31,424 nt of DNA from positions 1 through 31,424 of the forward strand of contig CAADYC010000017.1 in assembly GCA_900753165.1 (NCBI GenBank), read 5' to 3'. Source of the stretch: Clostridia bacterium. GTDB taxonomy: Bacteria; Bacillota; Clostridia; TANB77; CAG-508. A program made the position numbers and the translations under genes. Shown piece by piece: positions 17,177 to 26,121 of the stretch; positions within the stretch are counted from its first letter, which is position 1; every line of letters begins with the position of its first letter. The notes below the pieces were generated by a model that did not search any database, was not told the DNA's origin, and was given only the letters and a program-made list of their open reading frames with translations.

Positions 17177-17753
17177 TATCAAAAATAGCAGAAGGAACTC
17201 TAATACGAAAATCAAAAAAACAAATTAAAAGAGAAAATCCTGCAAAATCAATTCCAGTTGTGCTAGCAGTTTTGTTAGTAGTTGCGTAACACTTATAATA
17301 ATTGCAGTTTCAGTTTTTATTTTCATTCAATCTTTTCCAAATTCTAGTAATTCAATATATCAATATACAACATTTCAAAATACAGATTACAAAGTATATT
17401 TAACTCTAAATGAATTTTATACATAAGATTATTTAGAAAAAAATTATCCTATTATATAAAACAAAACTATCCAGCAACAATATAGTAATAAGATTGATAT
17501 TAATGAAAAAATAAATATTGATTACCAAAAATATAATGGCTAGGTGTTATGTATTATTGTGGTTTGGATGTACATTATTTATTATTTCTGTAGGATATTT
17601 GGTTTATTTGATTTGGAAATATCAATTAACAGAAACAAAGAACTTATTAATGTTGAAGAAGATGTTAGAGTTCCAATTTTATTTTTTGAAGATGGTGGGC
17701 AGTTTGTATTCTTAATTATTGGGGAGAATGTGGTGTATAGAAAAATTTTATAA
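17177..17753 (+). pseudogene. Decayed membrane-protein gene
   Basis: One frame from about 17177 reads KISKIAEGTLIRKSKKQIKR then PAKSIPVVLAVLLVVA and stops at 17286. After a shift, a second frame continues the membrane segment (TLIIIAVSVFIFIQSFP) and runs to 17753 through three in-frame stops. It carries recognisable protein text such as YKVYLTLNEFYT, IDINEKINIDYQKYN and KELINVEEDVRVP. So it was a protein with a short basic N-terminus, one membrane helix and an extracytoplasmic domain, now broken at least four times. The family is not recognised. It makes up most of the 712-bp gap between queH and the next gene. Confidence 0.65.
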
Positions 17754-17788
17754 ATGTTCTTTTTATTGTGGAAAAAAGAGAGGTCTTA

Positions 17789-17797
17789 TGATATAAT
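17789..17797 (+). promoter_or_regulatory. Extended -10 promoter before the second acyltransferase
   Basis: TGATATAAT is a perfect extended -10 (TGn-TATAAT). A weak -35 candidate, TGGAAA, lies 17 bp upstream of TATAAT at 17769-17774. It would give the 17886-22068 genes their own transcript. Confidence 0.5.
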
Positions 17798-17885
17798 CCT
17801 AATAAATTATGTAAGAATAATAAGAAAGATAACAATAATAGTAATATTTGGAATAATTTGTATTAGAATAGGAGCTTTGATGTAA

Positions 17886-18998
17886 ATGGAGAATAAAAGG
17901 GATGAGAAGTTGGATATTATCAGAATATTTTCACTTTTTTGCGTTATAGGTGTTCATTTTTTCTTAAATTCAGGGTTTTATGAAGAAAATGTTTGTGGAA
18001 ATAAAATGTTTGTAGCAGTTGTTGTACGTTCATTTTTTATTATATGTGTACCAATGTTTATTACATTGACGGGGTATTTAATGAACAAGAAAGAACTGAG
18101 CTTTAAGTATTATAAAGGATTGAATAAAATACTAGTTATATATCTTATTTGTTCAATAATATATTTAATGTTTGAAAAGTTTTATTTGAATGAAAATATA
18201 AATATCATAATATTTTTGAAGAATATTTTATCATATAAAGGTACTAGATATTCTTGGTATATAGAAATGTATATAGGTTTATTTTTATTAATTCCATTTT
18301 TGAATTTAATATTTAATAATTTAAAAAATAAGAAGCAAACTGAAATTTTACTAGGTACTTTATTTTTTATAATTGGTTTACCATCTATAGTAAATATTTT
18401 TGAATTTGATTTTGCAAATCCATTTAATGGAGGATATTTTAAGGTGCTACCAGATTGGTGGAAGAATATTTATCCAATATTTTATTATTTTTTAGGTGCC
18501 TATTTGAGTAAATATGAAGTCAAATTAAGTAAAAAAATGAATGTGATTTTTTTAATCATTATTATGTTCTTAGATGGAAGTTTTAATTATTTTATGTCAT
18601 ATTCTAATAAATATTTATGCGGGACATGGAATGACTATCCATCCGCAACTATTATGATTTTGACATTTTTAACATTTAATTTATTATTAAAAATAAAATT
18701 TAAGAAAGACAACAGGGTGAGAAGTAATGTACTAAAATTACTATCTAATGCTTGTTTAGGAGCATATTTGATTTCTTGTATTTTTGATAATATTTATTAT
18801 GATAGATTAAAAATCCTTGTACCAGTTATGCAAGATAGATTTATAGATGCACCAATAATGGTTATTTTGGTATTAATTAGTAGTTTATTTGTATCAATTA
18901 TTATTAATTTATTTTATAATATGATAGCTTTAATAATAGGAAAAGTAAAAAAATATAATAATTGTAAAATTGAAGTGTGTGCAAAAGAAAATCAATAG
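17886..18998 (+). CDS. Acyltransferase family 3 membrane protein, second type
   Basis: A 370-residue polytopic protein with the Acyl_transf_3 N-terminus KLDIIRIFSLFCVIGVHFF (His24), followed by about nine helices and a basic C-terminal tail. It is more WecH/OafA-like and shares little obvious sequence with the 12531 acyltransferase beyond the family core. AGGAG lies 11 bases before the ATG. The next gene starts 11 bp after its stop, so the acyltransferase-GtrII order seen at 12531-15009 is repeated here. The acceptor sugar is unknown. Confidence 0.83.
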   Translation: MENKRDEKLDIIRIFSLFCVIGVHFFLNSGFYEENVCGNKMFVAVVVRSFFIICVPMFITLTGYLMNKKELSFKYYKGLNKILVIYLICSIIYLMFEKFYLNENINIIIFLKNILSYKGTRYSWYIEMYIGLFLLIPFLNLIFNNLKNKKQTEILLGTLFFIIGLPSIVNIFEFDFANPFNGGYFKVLPDWWKNIYPIFYYFLGAYLSKYEVKLSKKMNVIFLIIIMFLDGSFNYFMSYSNKYLCGTWNDYPSATIMILTFLTFNLLLKIKFKKDNRVRSNVLKLLSNACLGAYLISCIFDNIYYDRLKILVPVMQDRFIDAPIMVILVLISSLFVSIIINLFYNMIALIIGKVKKYNNCKIEVCAKENQ

Positions 18999-19009
18999 GA
19001 GAAAATGGA

Positions 19010-20548
19010 ATGTTCAAAGATAAAAGTATAAAAAAAATGAATAAAAAAGAAATCCTAACATACATAGTCATATTAATAATAACATGTATTATATATGCAC
19101 CATTATTAATGGGACATTATGCAACAGATACTTATAATATTATAAATAAAGGATACGAAAAATATGCAATAACATATTCATTAAATGATGGAAGACCAAT
19201 TATGTGTTTAATATCACTAATAGCACAAAAAATTAATATTCCAATAATGATATATGTAATAATATTAACAGCAATTGCATTGATAATTTCAAGTATAAGT
19301 GTTATTAAATTAAAAAATATAATATTAAAATATACAGAAAAAACAGATAGAAAAAAAGAATATATAATACTTGCAATATCATATATAATAATATTTAATT
19401 TTGCATATTTAGAAAATATGCAATTTGCAGAATGTGCAATAATGTCTGCAAGCATCTTGTTAAGTATAATGGCAGCACAAGAAATAATAGAGAAAAATAA
19501 AAATTATATATTAAAAAGTATAATATTAGCAATATTGTCAGTGTTATTTTATCAGGGTACAATAAATTGGCTATTTACAATAACATTTGTATTATCTATA
19601 TTTAAGGAAAAAAAGATAAATATTCAAGTTATAAAAAATTTGATTTTAAGTGGTATTTTTGGTGGAATTGGTTGTGTTCTTGATTTAATTCAAGTCAAAA
19701 TTACTGGACAAGTTTTTAATTTAACACAAACAAGAATGGGAAGTTTGCAGAATATACCAGATAATTTTATATATATTGTACAAAATTTATGTGAGATTTT
19801 AAAAAATACATATAATTTGTTTCCTAAAAATATGTTGTTTATCTATTTGATAATACTTTTAGTATATGTTTGTGTTTTTATGACTAAAAATGCTAAAAAT
19901 AATATACCATTAAATGTATTGGCAATAATTTTTATTTGTATATGTACAGTATTTGCACCAAATCTTATAACATTGTCTGCATTTGGAACAGGAAGAACAG
20001 CATACTCAATAGGGGCAATGATTGGGTTGGTAATTTTGTATATGTATTGTAATTTAGAAGAAAATTGTAAATTAAGAAATGAAAATATACAAAATGGAAT
20101 ATTATATATTATAATGGCTTCATATATAATATTAGCATTAGGAAATTCGATTTTAATAATGAATGAGCATAAAAAAGTAAATGTACAAGATAAACAAGAC
20201 TGTGAAAAAATAGGAATGTGGATAAGAGAATATGAAGAAAGTAAAAATGTTGAAGTAAATAATATAGTTTTTATTTATAATAGTAATAGTGGATGGTATT
20301 ATGATAATATAAAAAATCATTCAGCATTGTGTTATAGAGCTTTAAGAGCAGAGTGGTCAAGAGTTGGAGCTATTAATTACTATAATAATAGACAATTTAA
20401 TGATGTAATAAATGAAATAAAAAGCTATGAAGCATATATAAATAAAATAAATTATTATAAAAATTATTTTTCTAATAAATCTTGGGATAACTTAGATAAA
20501 GAGCAATTAGTGTTTGAAGGGAACACATTATATTATTGTTTATATTAA
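19010..20548 (+). CDS. GtrII-like membrane glucosyltransferase, paralogue 2
   Basis: A 512-residue polytopic protein, close paralogue of 13546-15009. The first loop GHYATDTYNIINKGYEKYA with LNDGR (Asp40, Asp60) and the tail FEGNTLYYCLY correspond position by position. ATG 19010 follows AGGAG by eight bases. An in-frame GTG at 18977 lies inside the acyltransferase gene and has no ribosome site. As in GtrII, the likely reaction is sugar transfer from a polyprenyl-phosphate carrier on the outer face of the membrane. Confidence 0.75.
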   Translation: MFKDKSIKKMNKKEILTYIVILIITCIIYAPLLMGHYATDTYNIINKGYEKYAITYSLNDGRPIMCLISLIAQKINIPIMIYVIILTAIALIISSISVIKLKNIILKYTEKTDRKKEYIILAISYIIIFNFAYLENMQFAECAIMSASILLSIMAAQEIIEKNKNYILKSIILAILSVLFYQGTINWLFTITFVLSIFKEKKINIQVIKNLILSGIFGGIGCVLDLIQVKITGQVFNLTQTRMGSLQNIPDNFIYIVQNLCEILKNTYNLFPKNMLFIYLIILLVYVCVFMTKNAKNNIPLNVLAIIFICICTVFAPNLITLSAFGTGRTAYSIGAMIGLVILYMYCNLEENCKLRNENIQNGILYIIMASYIILALGNSILIMNEHKKVNVQDKQDCEKIGMWIREYEESKNVEVNNIVFIYNSNSGWYYDNIKNHSALCYRALRAEWSRVGAINYYNNRQFNDVINEIKSYEAYINKINYYKNYFSNKSWDNLDKEQLVFEGNTLYYCLY

Positions 20549-20568
20549 AAAGTGAAAGGAAAAAATAA

Positions 20569-22068
20569 ATGGAAAAAATAAAAGAAGAATATAAAAAATC
20601 AATAAATTATTTTTTTAAAAATAAAGCATTTATTATAACAATTATATTAATAACAGTACTAAGCTTTGGTTTCACAATAACAAATTCATCAGTAGGAATG
20701 GATGATACAGCATTTGATAGGTATTATCAAGGAAAAGAAATGTTAGCAATAGGAAGATGGGGCTCATATTTAGTATATCAAATTTTAAATATAACAGAAT
20801 TTATACCATTCTGGATAGATTTTATCGCAAGTAGCATAATAATGCTAACAGCAGTATTATGGTGTATATTTTTGAAGAAAAATTTAGAAGATAAATTACC
20901 ACTAGGAGCATATATTACCTTTGCAGCAGTATTTATTTCATTTCCAGTAATAAATGAAATATTTATATTTGAAAATTGTAATATTGCAGTAATGCTTGGT
21001 AGTTTCCTTGCATCATTAGGTATTATGGTATTTTATGAAAATTATACGAAAATTCATAAAAAAGGTATATATATTGTGTCTGCTCTAATATTAACATTTG
21101 CAATGTCAATGTATGAGGCGTGTGCACAAATAATGTTGGTAGCTATATTTATTACAGCAATTTTGATGATATATACAAATAGAGATAAAAAAATTAAAGA
21201 TATTTTTAAATATTTATTTTCTGTTTTAGGAATTTTATTAGTAGGTGTAATCTTAGATGAAATTATTGTAAAAATAATTTATTTTGCAGGTGTTAGAGCT
21301 TCAGATGTAGCTGATAAAGAAATAAATTGGGGCCAATATGGAATATTAGAAAGCTTTGAAATAATTTTGGTTGATATAGTATGTGCTATGAAAAATATTA
21401 AATATTTTCCGGTTCTTATATTTGATGTTGCATCAGGAATTGGACTAGCTATAAGTATCTTACAATCTGATAGAAAGAAAAATTGGATGATATTAGTGAT
21501 ATTTATTGCAATGTTTTTGTCAAATTTTGCTATAAGTATATTGCAATTGGATGCTGTTTTATATAGAACTTGTACTTCTTGGGGACTGTTTGTTGCAATA
21601 ATTGTTTTAATGGTTTATAAATTTTTAAGTGAATATAAAATAACAAAAATATTAGCTTGTTTAGTAATTGGGATTTTGGTATTACAACAGTCAAAAACAT
21701 TGAACCAATTGTTTTATAATGATTATAAGAGATATCAAAAAGATTTGCATATAGCTTATGATTTAGTTTATAATTTGGAAAAAGATTATGATATATCTAA
21801 ACCTTTGGTAATTATGGGAACTCCATATAAAGGAATGGGAGATTATGGAGCTCAATCTAATAGTTTATCTGTACTTTGGTGGGGAAAAAAAGCTTTTAAT
21901 GATAATGGAAGAGAGTTTATTAAATTTTTAAATTCTTTGGGTTATGATTTTGATGTTCCTACAGATGAGGAGTATGAAAAAGGTAAAATGGAAGCGGAAA
22001 ATATGAGTAATTATCCCAAAGATGGTTCTATTAAGGAATTGGATGATTGTATTGTTATTAATTTTTAA
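20569..22068 (+). CDS. GtrII-like membrane glucosyltransferase, divergent third copy
   Basis: A 499-residue polytopic protein with a first loop of SVGMDDTAFDRYY (Asp45, Asp46) and IGRWGSYLVYQIL (Gly-Arg-Trp at 62-64), the more canonical form of the GtrII D...GRW layout. It is only distantly similar to the other two GtrII-like proteins in this locus. It lies 20 bp after the previous stop, with AAAGGA before the ATG, and closes the glycan locus. A REP-like unit then separates it from polA. Confidence 0.78.
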   Translation: MEKIKEEYKKSINYFFKNKAFIITIILITVLSFGFTITNSSVGMDDTAFDRYYQGKEMLAIGRWGSYLVYQILNITEFIPFWIDFIASSIIMLTAVLWCIFLKKNLEDKLPLGAYITFAAVFISFPVINEIFIFENCNIAVMLGSFLASLGIMVFYENYTKIHKKGIYIVSALILTFAMSMYEACAQIMLVAIFITAILMIYTNRDKKIKDIFKYLFSVLGILLVGVILDEIIVKIIYFAGVRASDVADKEINWGQYGILESFEIILVDIVCAMKNIKYFPVLIFDVASGIGLAISILQSDRKKNWMILVIFIAMFLSNFAISILQLDAVLYRTCTSWGLFVAIIVLMVYKFLSEYKITKILACLVIGILVLQQSKTLNQLFYNDYKRYQKDLHIAYDLVYNLEKDYDISKPLVIMGTPYKGMGDYGAQSNSLSVLWWGKKAFNDNGREFIKFLNSLGYDFDVPTDEEYEKGKMEAENMSNYPKDGSIKELDDCIVINF

Positions 22069-22073
22069 AAATT

Positions 22074-22102
22074 CGGGATTAGGGGACGGGTCTTAAAATC
22101 CC
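22074..22102. repeat. REP-like unit upstream of polA
   Basis: CGGGATT, then AGGGGACGGGTCT and AATCCC: a single, slightly degenerate unit of the repeat that forms the dnaK-dnaJ hairpin. It ends 9 bp before the polA ribosome site AGGAGG. Confidence 0.65.
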
Positions 22103-22125
22103 TAAAAATTTAGGAGGATAAAATT

Positions 22126-24885
22126 TTGAAAAAACTAGTATTGATTGACGGAAATAGTATAATGAATAGAGCATTTTATGGAATAATGGGGAGCAAAGCA
22201 TTAACAACAAAAGATGGAAAATACACAAACGCGATTTATGGATTTTTGGCAATTTTATTTAAATTGTTAGAAGACGAAAAGCCTGATTATATAGGAGTAA
22301 CATTTGACTTAAAAGCCCCAACTGCAAGACATAAGATGTACGAAGGATATAAAGCAAATAGAAAAGGAATGCCAACAGAACTTGCAGAGCAAATGCCAAT
22401 TATAAAAGATGTTCTAAGAGCTATGAATATTGATATAATTGAAAAGGAAGGTTATGAAGGTGATGATGTAATTGGAACACTTTCTAGATATGGAGAACAA
22501 AAGGGGCTAGAAGTTGTAATCCTTTCAGGAGATAGAGATACATTTCAATTGGCAACAGATAATGTAAGAATAAACATTCCTAGGACAAAAGGTGGAAAGA
22601 CTGAAACAGAAATATTTAATAGAGAAAAAGTAAAAGAAGTTTATGGAATTGAACCAAAGCAATTAATAGAAGTTAAAGGTTTACAAGGTGATACATCTGA
22701 CAATATTCCAGGTGTTCCAGGAATTGGTGAAAAAACAGCACTTTCTTTAGTTCAAAAATATGAAACAATTGATAATTTATATAAAAAATTAGAATCTGGT
22801 GAGGCAGATGTAAAAGGAAAACAAAAAGAAAAATTAGAGCAAAATAAAGATTTAGCATATCTTTCAAGAACATTAGGGGAGATTAATACACAAGTTCCTA
22901 TTGAAGATACTTTAGAAGAATTAAAACTAGAAGAATGGGACAGACCAAAGGTTTTAGAGATATTCAAAGAATTAAATTTTAAAAGATATATAGATAGATT
23001 TAATTTACAAAATGAAGCTGGAAATGGTGATAGTTCTGATGAAGAGAATACAATAGAAAATCAATATAAGGTTGTAGAAAAATCAATAGAAGAAATAAAA
23101 GCAGTTATAGAAAAAGAACGTAAAATGATTTTTTATATGGAAACTGAAAAAGATAATGACGAAGATAAAATTATAAAAGAAAAAATAACAGGAATTTCAG
23201 TTTTTAATTCTTCAGAAAATGAAGCATATTATATAGATGTTAAAAGTGGTGAGAAAATTCAAGAGTTAAAAGAAATTTTTGAAAATGATAAAATACTAAA
23301 AATTGGTATAGATTTGGGAAGAGTTTATATACTATTAAGACAAGAGGGAATAGACTTTAAAGGTATAAATTATGATGCAAGTATTGCTGCATATATCTTA
23401 AATCCAACGAATAATAAACTAAAATTAATTGATTTAGCAGAACAATATTTAGAAATAGATGTGAATGAAATTTTAGGAGATTCAAAATCATCAAAAGTAG
23501 AACAAATCAATTTATTTGATGCAATGCAAGGTGTTGGAGAAGAAGAAAAAATTAAAGAAGAACAAGAAAAGGCTCAAAAGGCAGAAGAGAAAAAATGTAC
23601 ATTATATGCATATATAATTTATAAATTACAAGAAATTACAATGAAAAAACTAGAAGAAATAAATGCAGTAGATTTATTTAATAACATAGATATGCCAACA
23701 GTAACCGTTCTTGCAAATATGCAATGGAATGGAATGTATGCTGATTTAGAAGAACTTAATAAATTTGGAAATCAGTTAAAAGAACAACTGGAAATAAAAA
23801 CAAAAATGATATATGAAATGGCAGGAGAAGAATTCAATATAAACTCAACAAAACAATTAGGTGAAATATTATTTGAAAAAATGAAATTACCAGTTGTAAA
23901 GAAAACTAAAAGTGGATATTCAACAGATGTAGATGTATTAGAAAAATTAAAATCAGAAGACCCAATAATATCAGAAATATTAGATTATAGACAATTAATG
24001 AAATTAAACTCAACATATGTAGAAGGATTAAAACCATATATCAATCCAAAAACAAAAAGAATACACTCATTCTTCCATCAAACAATAACAGCAACAGGAA
24101 GAATAAGTTCAACAGAACCAAACTTGCAAAACATACCAACAAGATTTGAGTTAGGAAAACAAGTTAGAAAAATATTTAAACCAGAACAAGGAAAAGTCTA
24201 CATTGATGCAGATTATTCACAAATTGAATTAAGAGTATTAGCACATATGTCAGAAGATACACATATGGTTCAGGCATTCAAAGATGGAGAAGACATCCAT
24301 AGACAAGCAGCATCAAAAGTATTTAAAACACCAATGGAAGAAGTTACAAAAGAACAAAGAAGTAATGCAAAAGCAGTAAATTTCGGAATAGTTTATGGAA
24401 TAAGTGACTTTGGGCTAGGAGAGCAATTAGGAATATCAAGAAAAATAGCAAAGCAATATATACAAGAATATTTACAAGAATATGCTGGAATAAAGAACTT
24501 TATGGATGATATGAAAGAAAAAGCTAAAGAAACTGGATATGTAGAAACTCTATTTAACAGAAGAAGGTATATTCCAGAATTAAAATCAAATAATTATATG
24601 GTAAGACAATTTGGGGAAAGAGCAGCAATGAACACACCAATTCAAGGAACAGCAGCAGATATCATGAAAATTGCTATGATAAATGTGTACAAAAAGTTGA
24701 TAGAAGAAAAATTAGATGCTAAAATAGTTCTACAAGTTCATGACGAAATGATGATAGAAGCACCTTTGGTAGAGGCTGACAAGGTAAAAGAAATTGTAAA
24801 ATCAGAAATGGAAAGTGCAATAAAACTTAGTGTACCACTAATTGCTGAAGTTTCTGAAGCAGAAAATTGGTACGAATGTAAATAA
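22126..24885 (+). CDS. polA: DNA polymerase I
   Basis: A 919-residue family A polymerase for Okazaki-fragment processing and repair. Residues 1-300 are the 5' nuclease (LVLIDGNSIMNRAFYG, EGYEGDDVIGT, GDTSDNIPGVPGIGEKTA). The middle (about 315-500) has the 3'-5' exonuclease fold, but its first motif reads YMETE instead of DxE, so proofreading is probably lost, as in many Gram-positive PolA. The polymerase part carries motif A DYSQIELR (696-703), motif B RSNAKAVNFGIVYG and motif C QVHDE (870-874). The start is TTG 22126, eight bases after AGGAGG. Confidence 0.97.
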   Translation: MKKLVLIDGNSIMNRAFYGIMGSKALTTKDGKYTNAIYGFLAILFKLLEDEKPDYIGVTFDLKAPTARHKMYEGYKANRKGMPTELAEQMPIIKDVLRAMNIDIIEKEGYEGDDVIGTLSRYGEQKGLEVVILSGDRDTFQLATDNVRINIPRTKGGKTETEIFNREKVKEVYGIEPKQLIEVKGLQGDTSDNIPGVPGIGEKTALSLVQKYETIDNLYKKLESGEADVKGKQKEKLEQNKDLAYLSRTLGEINTQVPIEDTLEELKLEEWDRPKVLEIFKELNFKRYIDRFNLQNEAGNGDSSDEENTIENQYKVVEKSIEEIKAVIEKERKMIFYMETEKDNDEDKIIKEKITGISVFNSSENEAYYIDVKSGEKIQELKEIFENDKILKIGIDLGRVYILLRQEGIDFKGINYDASIAAYILNPTNNKLKLIDLAEQYLEIDVNEILGDSKSSKVEQINLFDAMQGVGEEEKIKEEQEKAQKAEEKKCTLYAYIIYKLQEITMKKLEEINAVDLFNNIDMPTVTVLANMQWNGMYADLEELNKFGNQLKEQLEIKTKMIYEMAGEEFNINSTKQLGEILFEKMKLPVVKKTKSGYSTDVDVLEKLKSEDPIISEILDYRQLMKLNSTYVEGLKPYINPKTKRIHSFFHQTITATGRISSTEPNLQNIPTRFELGKQVRKIFKPEQGKVYIDADYSQIELRVLAHMSEDTHMVQAFKDGEDIHRQAASKVFKTPMEEVTKEQRSNAKAVNFGIVYGISDFGLGEQLGISRKIAKQYIQEYLQEYAGIKNFMDDMKEKAKETGYVETLFNRRRYIPELKSNNYMVRQFGERAAMNTPIQGTAADIMKIAMINVYKKLIEEKLDAKIVLQVHDEMMIEAPLVEADKVKEIVKSEMESAIKLSVPLIAEVSEAENWYECK

Positions 24886-24939
24886 TGTTCTTAAAAAGGG
24901 TATTCTAAAGATAAAAATTAAAAAGGAGTGTGATTAAAA

Positions 24940-25515
24940 ATGTTTATAGTAAATATAACAAAAAAACAAATAATAATTGTAGCAACAATATTAGTTTTAT
25001 GTATTTTAATAGCATTTTTAAACATTCCTATTAGAATACAAAAAATAATATACAAAAAAGATTATCAGGAATATGTGCAAAAATATTCTCAAGAATATGA
25101 TGTTGACGAAAATTTAGTATATGCTCTTATAAAAGCGGAAAGTAATTTTAATGCAAATGCTGAATCTGGAAAGGGTGCAATAGGATTAATGCAATTAATG
25201 GAAAGTACTGCACAGGATGTATGTAAAAAGACAGATTTAAATATTTCCAATGAAGATTTAAAAGATAAATTGTTAGAACCTGAAATAAATATAAATGTTG
25301 GAACTAAGTATTTATCAATATTAATACAAAAATATGGAAATGTTGAAATTGCAATAACAGCTTATAATGCTGGTATTGGTACAGTTGATACGTGGATAGA
25401 AAAAGGAATAATAAAGTCAGATGGTTCTGATGTAGAAAATATTCCTTATAAAGAAACTAATAATTATGTAAGAAAAATTTTAAGAGATTATAAAATCTAC
25501 ACTAATTTAAAATAG
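24940..25515 (+). CDS. Membrane-anchored lytic transglycosylase (SLT domain)
   Basis: A 191-residue protein with one N-terminal membrane helix (about 9-30) and an outside SLT/Slt70-type domain that cleaves peptidoglycan glycan strands. The catalytic Glu67 lies in ALIKAESNF; GAIGLMQLM (about 79-87) and AYNAG (141-145) are the other two hallmark motifs. It follows polA by 54 bp with a good AAAAGGAG site and no terminator between, so it may be co-transcribed with polA. Its stop codon is part of the terminator hairpin. Confidence 0.9.
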   Translation: MFIVNITKKQIIIVATILVLCILIAFLNIPIRIQKIIYKKDYQEYVQKYSQEYDVDENLVYALIKAESNFNANAESGKGAIGLMQLMESTAQDVCKKTDLNISNEDLKDKLLEPEININVGTKYLSILIQKYGNVEIAITAYNAGIGTVDTWIEKGIIKSDGSDVENIPYKETNNYVRKILRDYKIYTNLK

Positions 25516-25525
25516 TGTAGATTTT
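25492..25525. terminator. Bidirectional terminator between convergent genes
   Basis: A perfect 13-bp stem (25492-25504 with 25513-25525) has an 8-base loop and A/T flanks on both sides. It overlaps the last codons of the transglycosylase and serves the convergent gene ending at 25535. Confidence 0.85.
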
Positions 25526-25534
25526 ATAATAAAA

Positions 25535-25969
25535 CTACAAATACTTTTTCAGTGTTTCAACACTATCTTCTTGCATAACAACAAAATCATTCAAAATATT
25601 TTTAACATCAGGTTCAATATTTTGATTTTGATTCAATAAACGACGACCTTCAATAATACCCATATTAGTACCTTGCATTAACAATTCAGATAATTTAGAA
25701 GTACTATCATCAGTCATTGTTTTCATTTGAATACCATACCATGTCATCATTTTATTCATAGCATTTGTTTCATGAGGTTCTTTACTACTATAATTATCAT
25801 ATAAATTATTTACTCTATTAGAAATATCTTTGTATTTATTATATTCAGTGTCTAAAACTTCTTTAAAATCATTATCAACAACTTTTTCTGAAACATAGGA
25901 AATTGCATCCATTCCCATTGTTGCACCTTTATTAACTTCATCTAAAATATTTAAATTTTGATTTTCCAT
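25535..25969 (-). CDS. Conserved hypothetical helical protein
   Basis: A 144-residue soluble protein with no signal peptide, predicted all-helical: N-terminal NQNLNILDEVNKGATMGMDA, central YNKYKDISNRVNNLYDNY, then MNKMMTWYGIQMKT and a C-terminal TNMGIIEGRRLLN. The layout suggests a four-helix bundle like ferritin-like domains, but no metal-ligand pattern is clear. The start is ATG 25969, ten bases after AGGAGG; an upstream in-frame ATG at 26086 only adds a hydrophobic run through the promoter. It has its own promoter (26013-26041). Function unknown. Confidence 0.8.
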   Translation of the reverse strand: MENQNLNILDEVNKGATMGMDAISYVSEKVVDNDFKEVLDTEYNKYKDISNRVNNLYDNYSSKEPHETNAMNKMMTWYGIQMKTMTDDSTSKLSELLMQGTNMGIIEGRRLLNQNQNIEPDVKNILNDFVVMQEDSVETLKKYL

Positions 25970-26012
25970 GTGTTTTAAACCTCCTAAAATTATTATAAAC
26001 AGAAATTCGAAA

Positions 26013-26041
26013 ATTATACAAAAATACTGGACAAATGACAA
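26013..26041 (-). promoter_or_regulatory. Promoter of the 25535 gene
   Basis: On the minus strand: TTGTCA (26036-26041), 17 nt, TATAAT (26013-26018). It overlaps the plus-strand promoter at 26028-26056. Confidence 0.75.
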
Positions 26042-26056
26042 AAAATGCAATAAAAT
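26028..26056 (+). promoter_or_regulatory. Promoter of the TPR gene
   Basis: TGGACA (26028-26033), 17 nt, TAAAAT (26051-26056). Each -35 box lies in the spacer of the opposite promoter. Confidence 0.6.
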
Positions 26057-26121
26057 ATTGTAAGAAAAAACGGACATAATAAACATAAAATCTGTTTTTT
26101 ACATTATAGAGGAGAGAACGC

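Noticed and set aside
25970..26086. Hydrophobic N-terminal extension of the 25535 gene
   Set aside because: It covers the promoter and the ribosome site of ATG 25969; the hydrophobic run is a by-product of AT-rich non-coding DNA.
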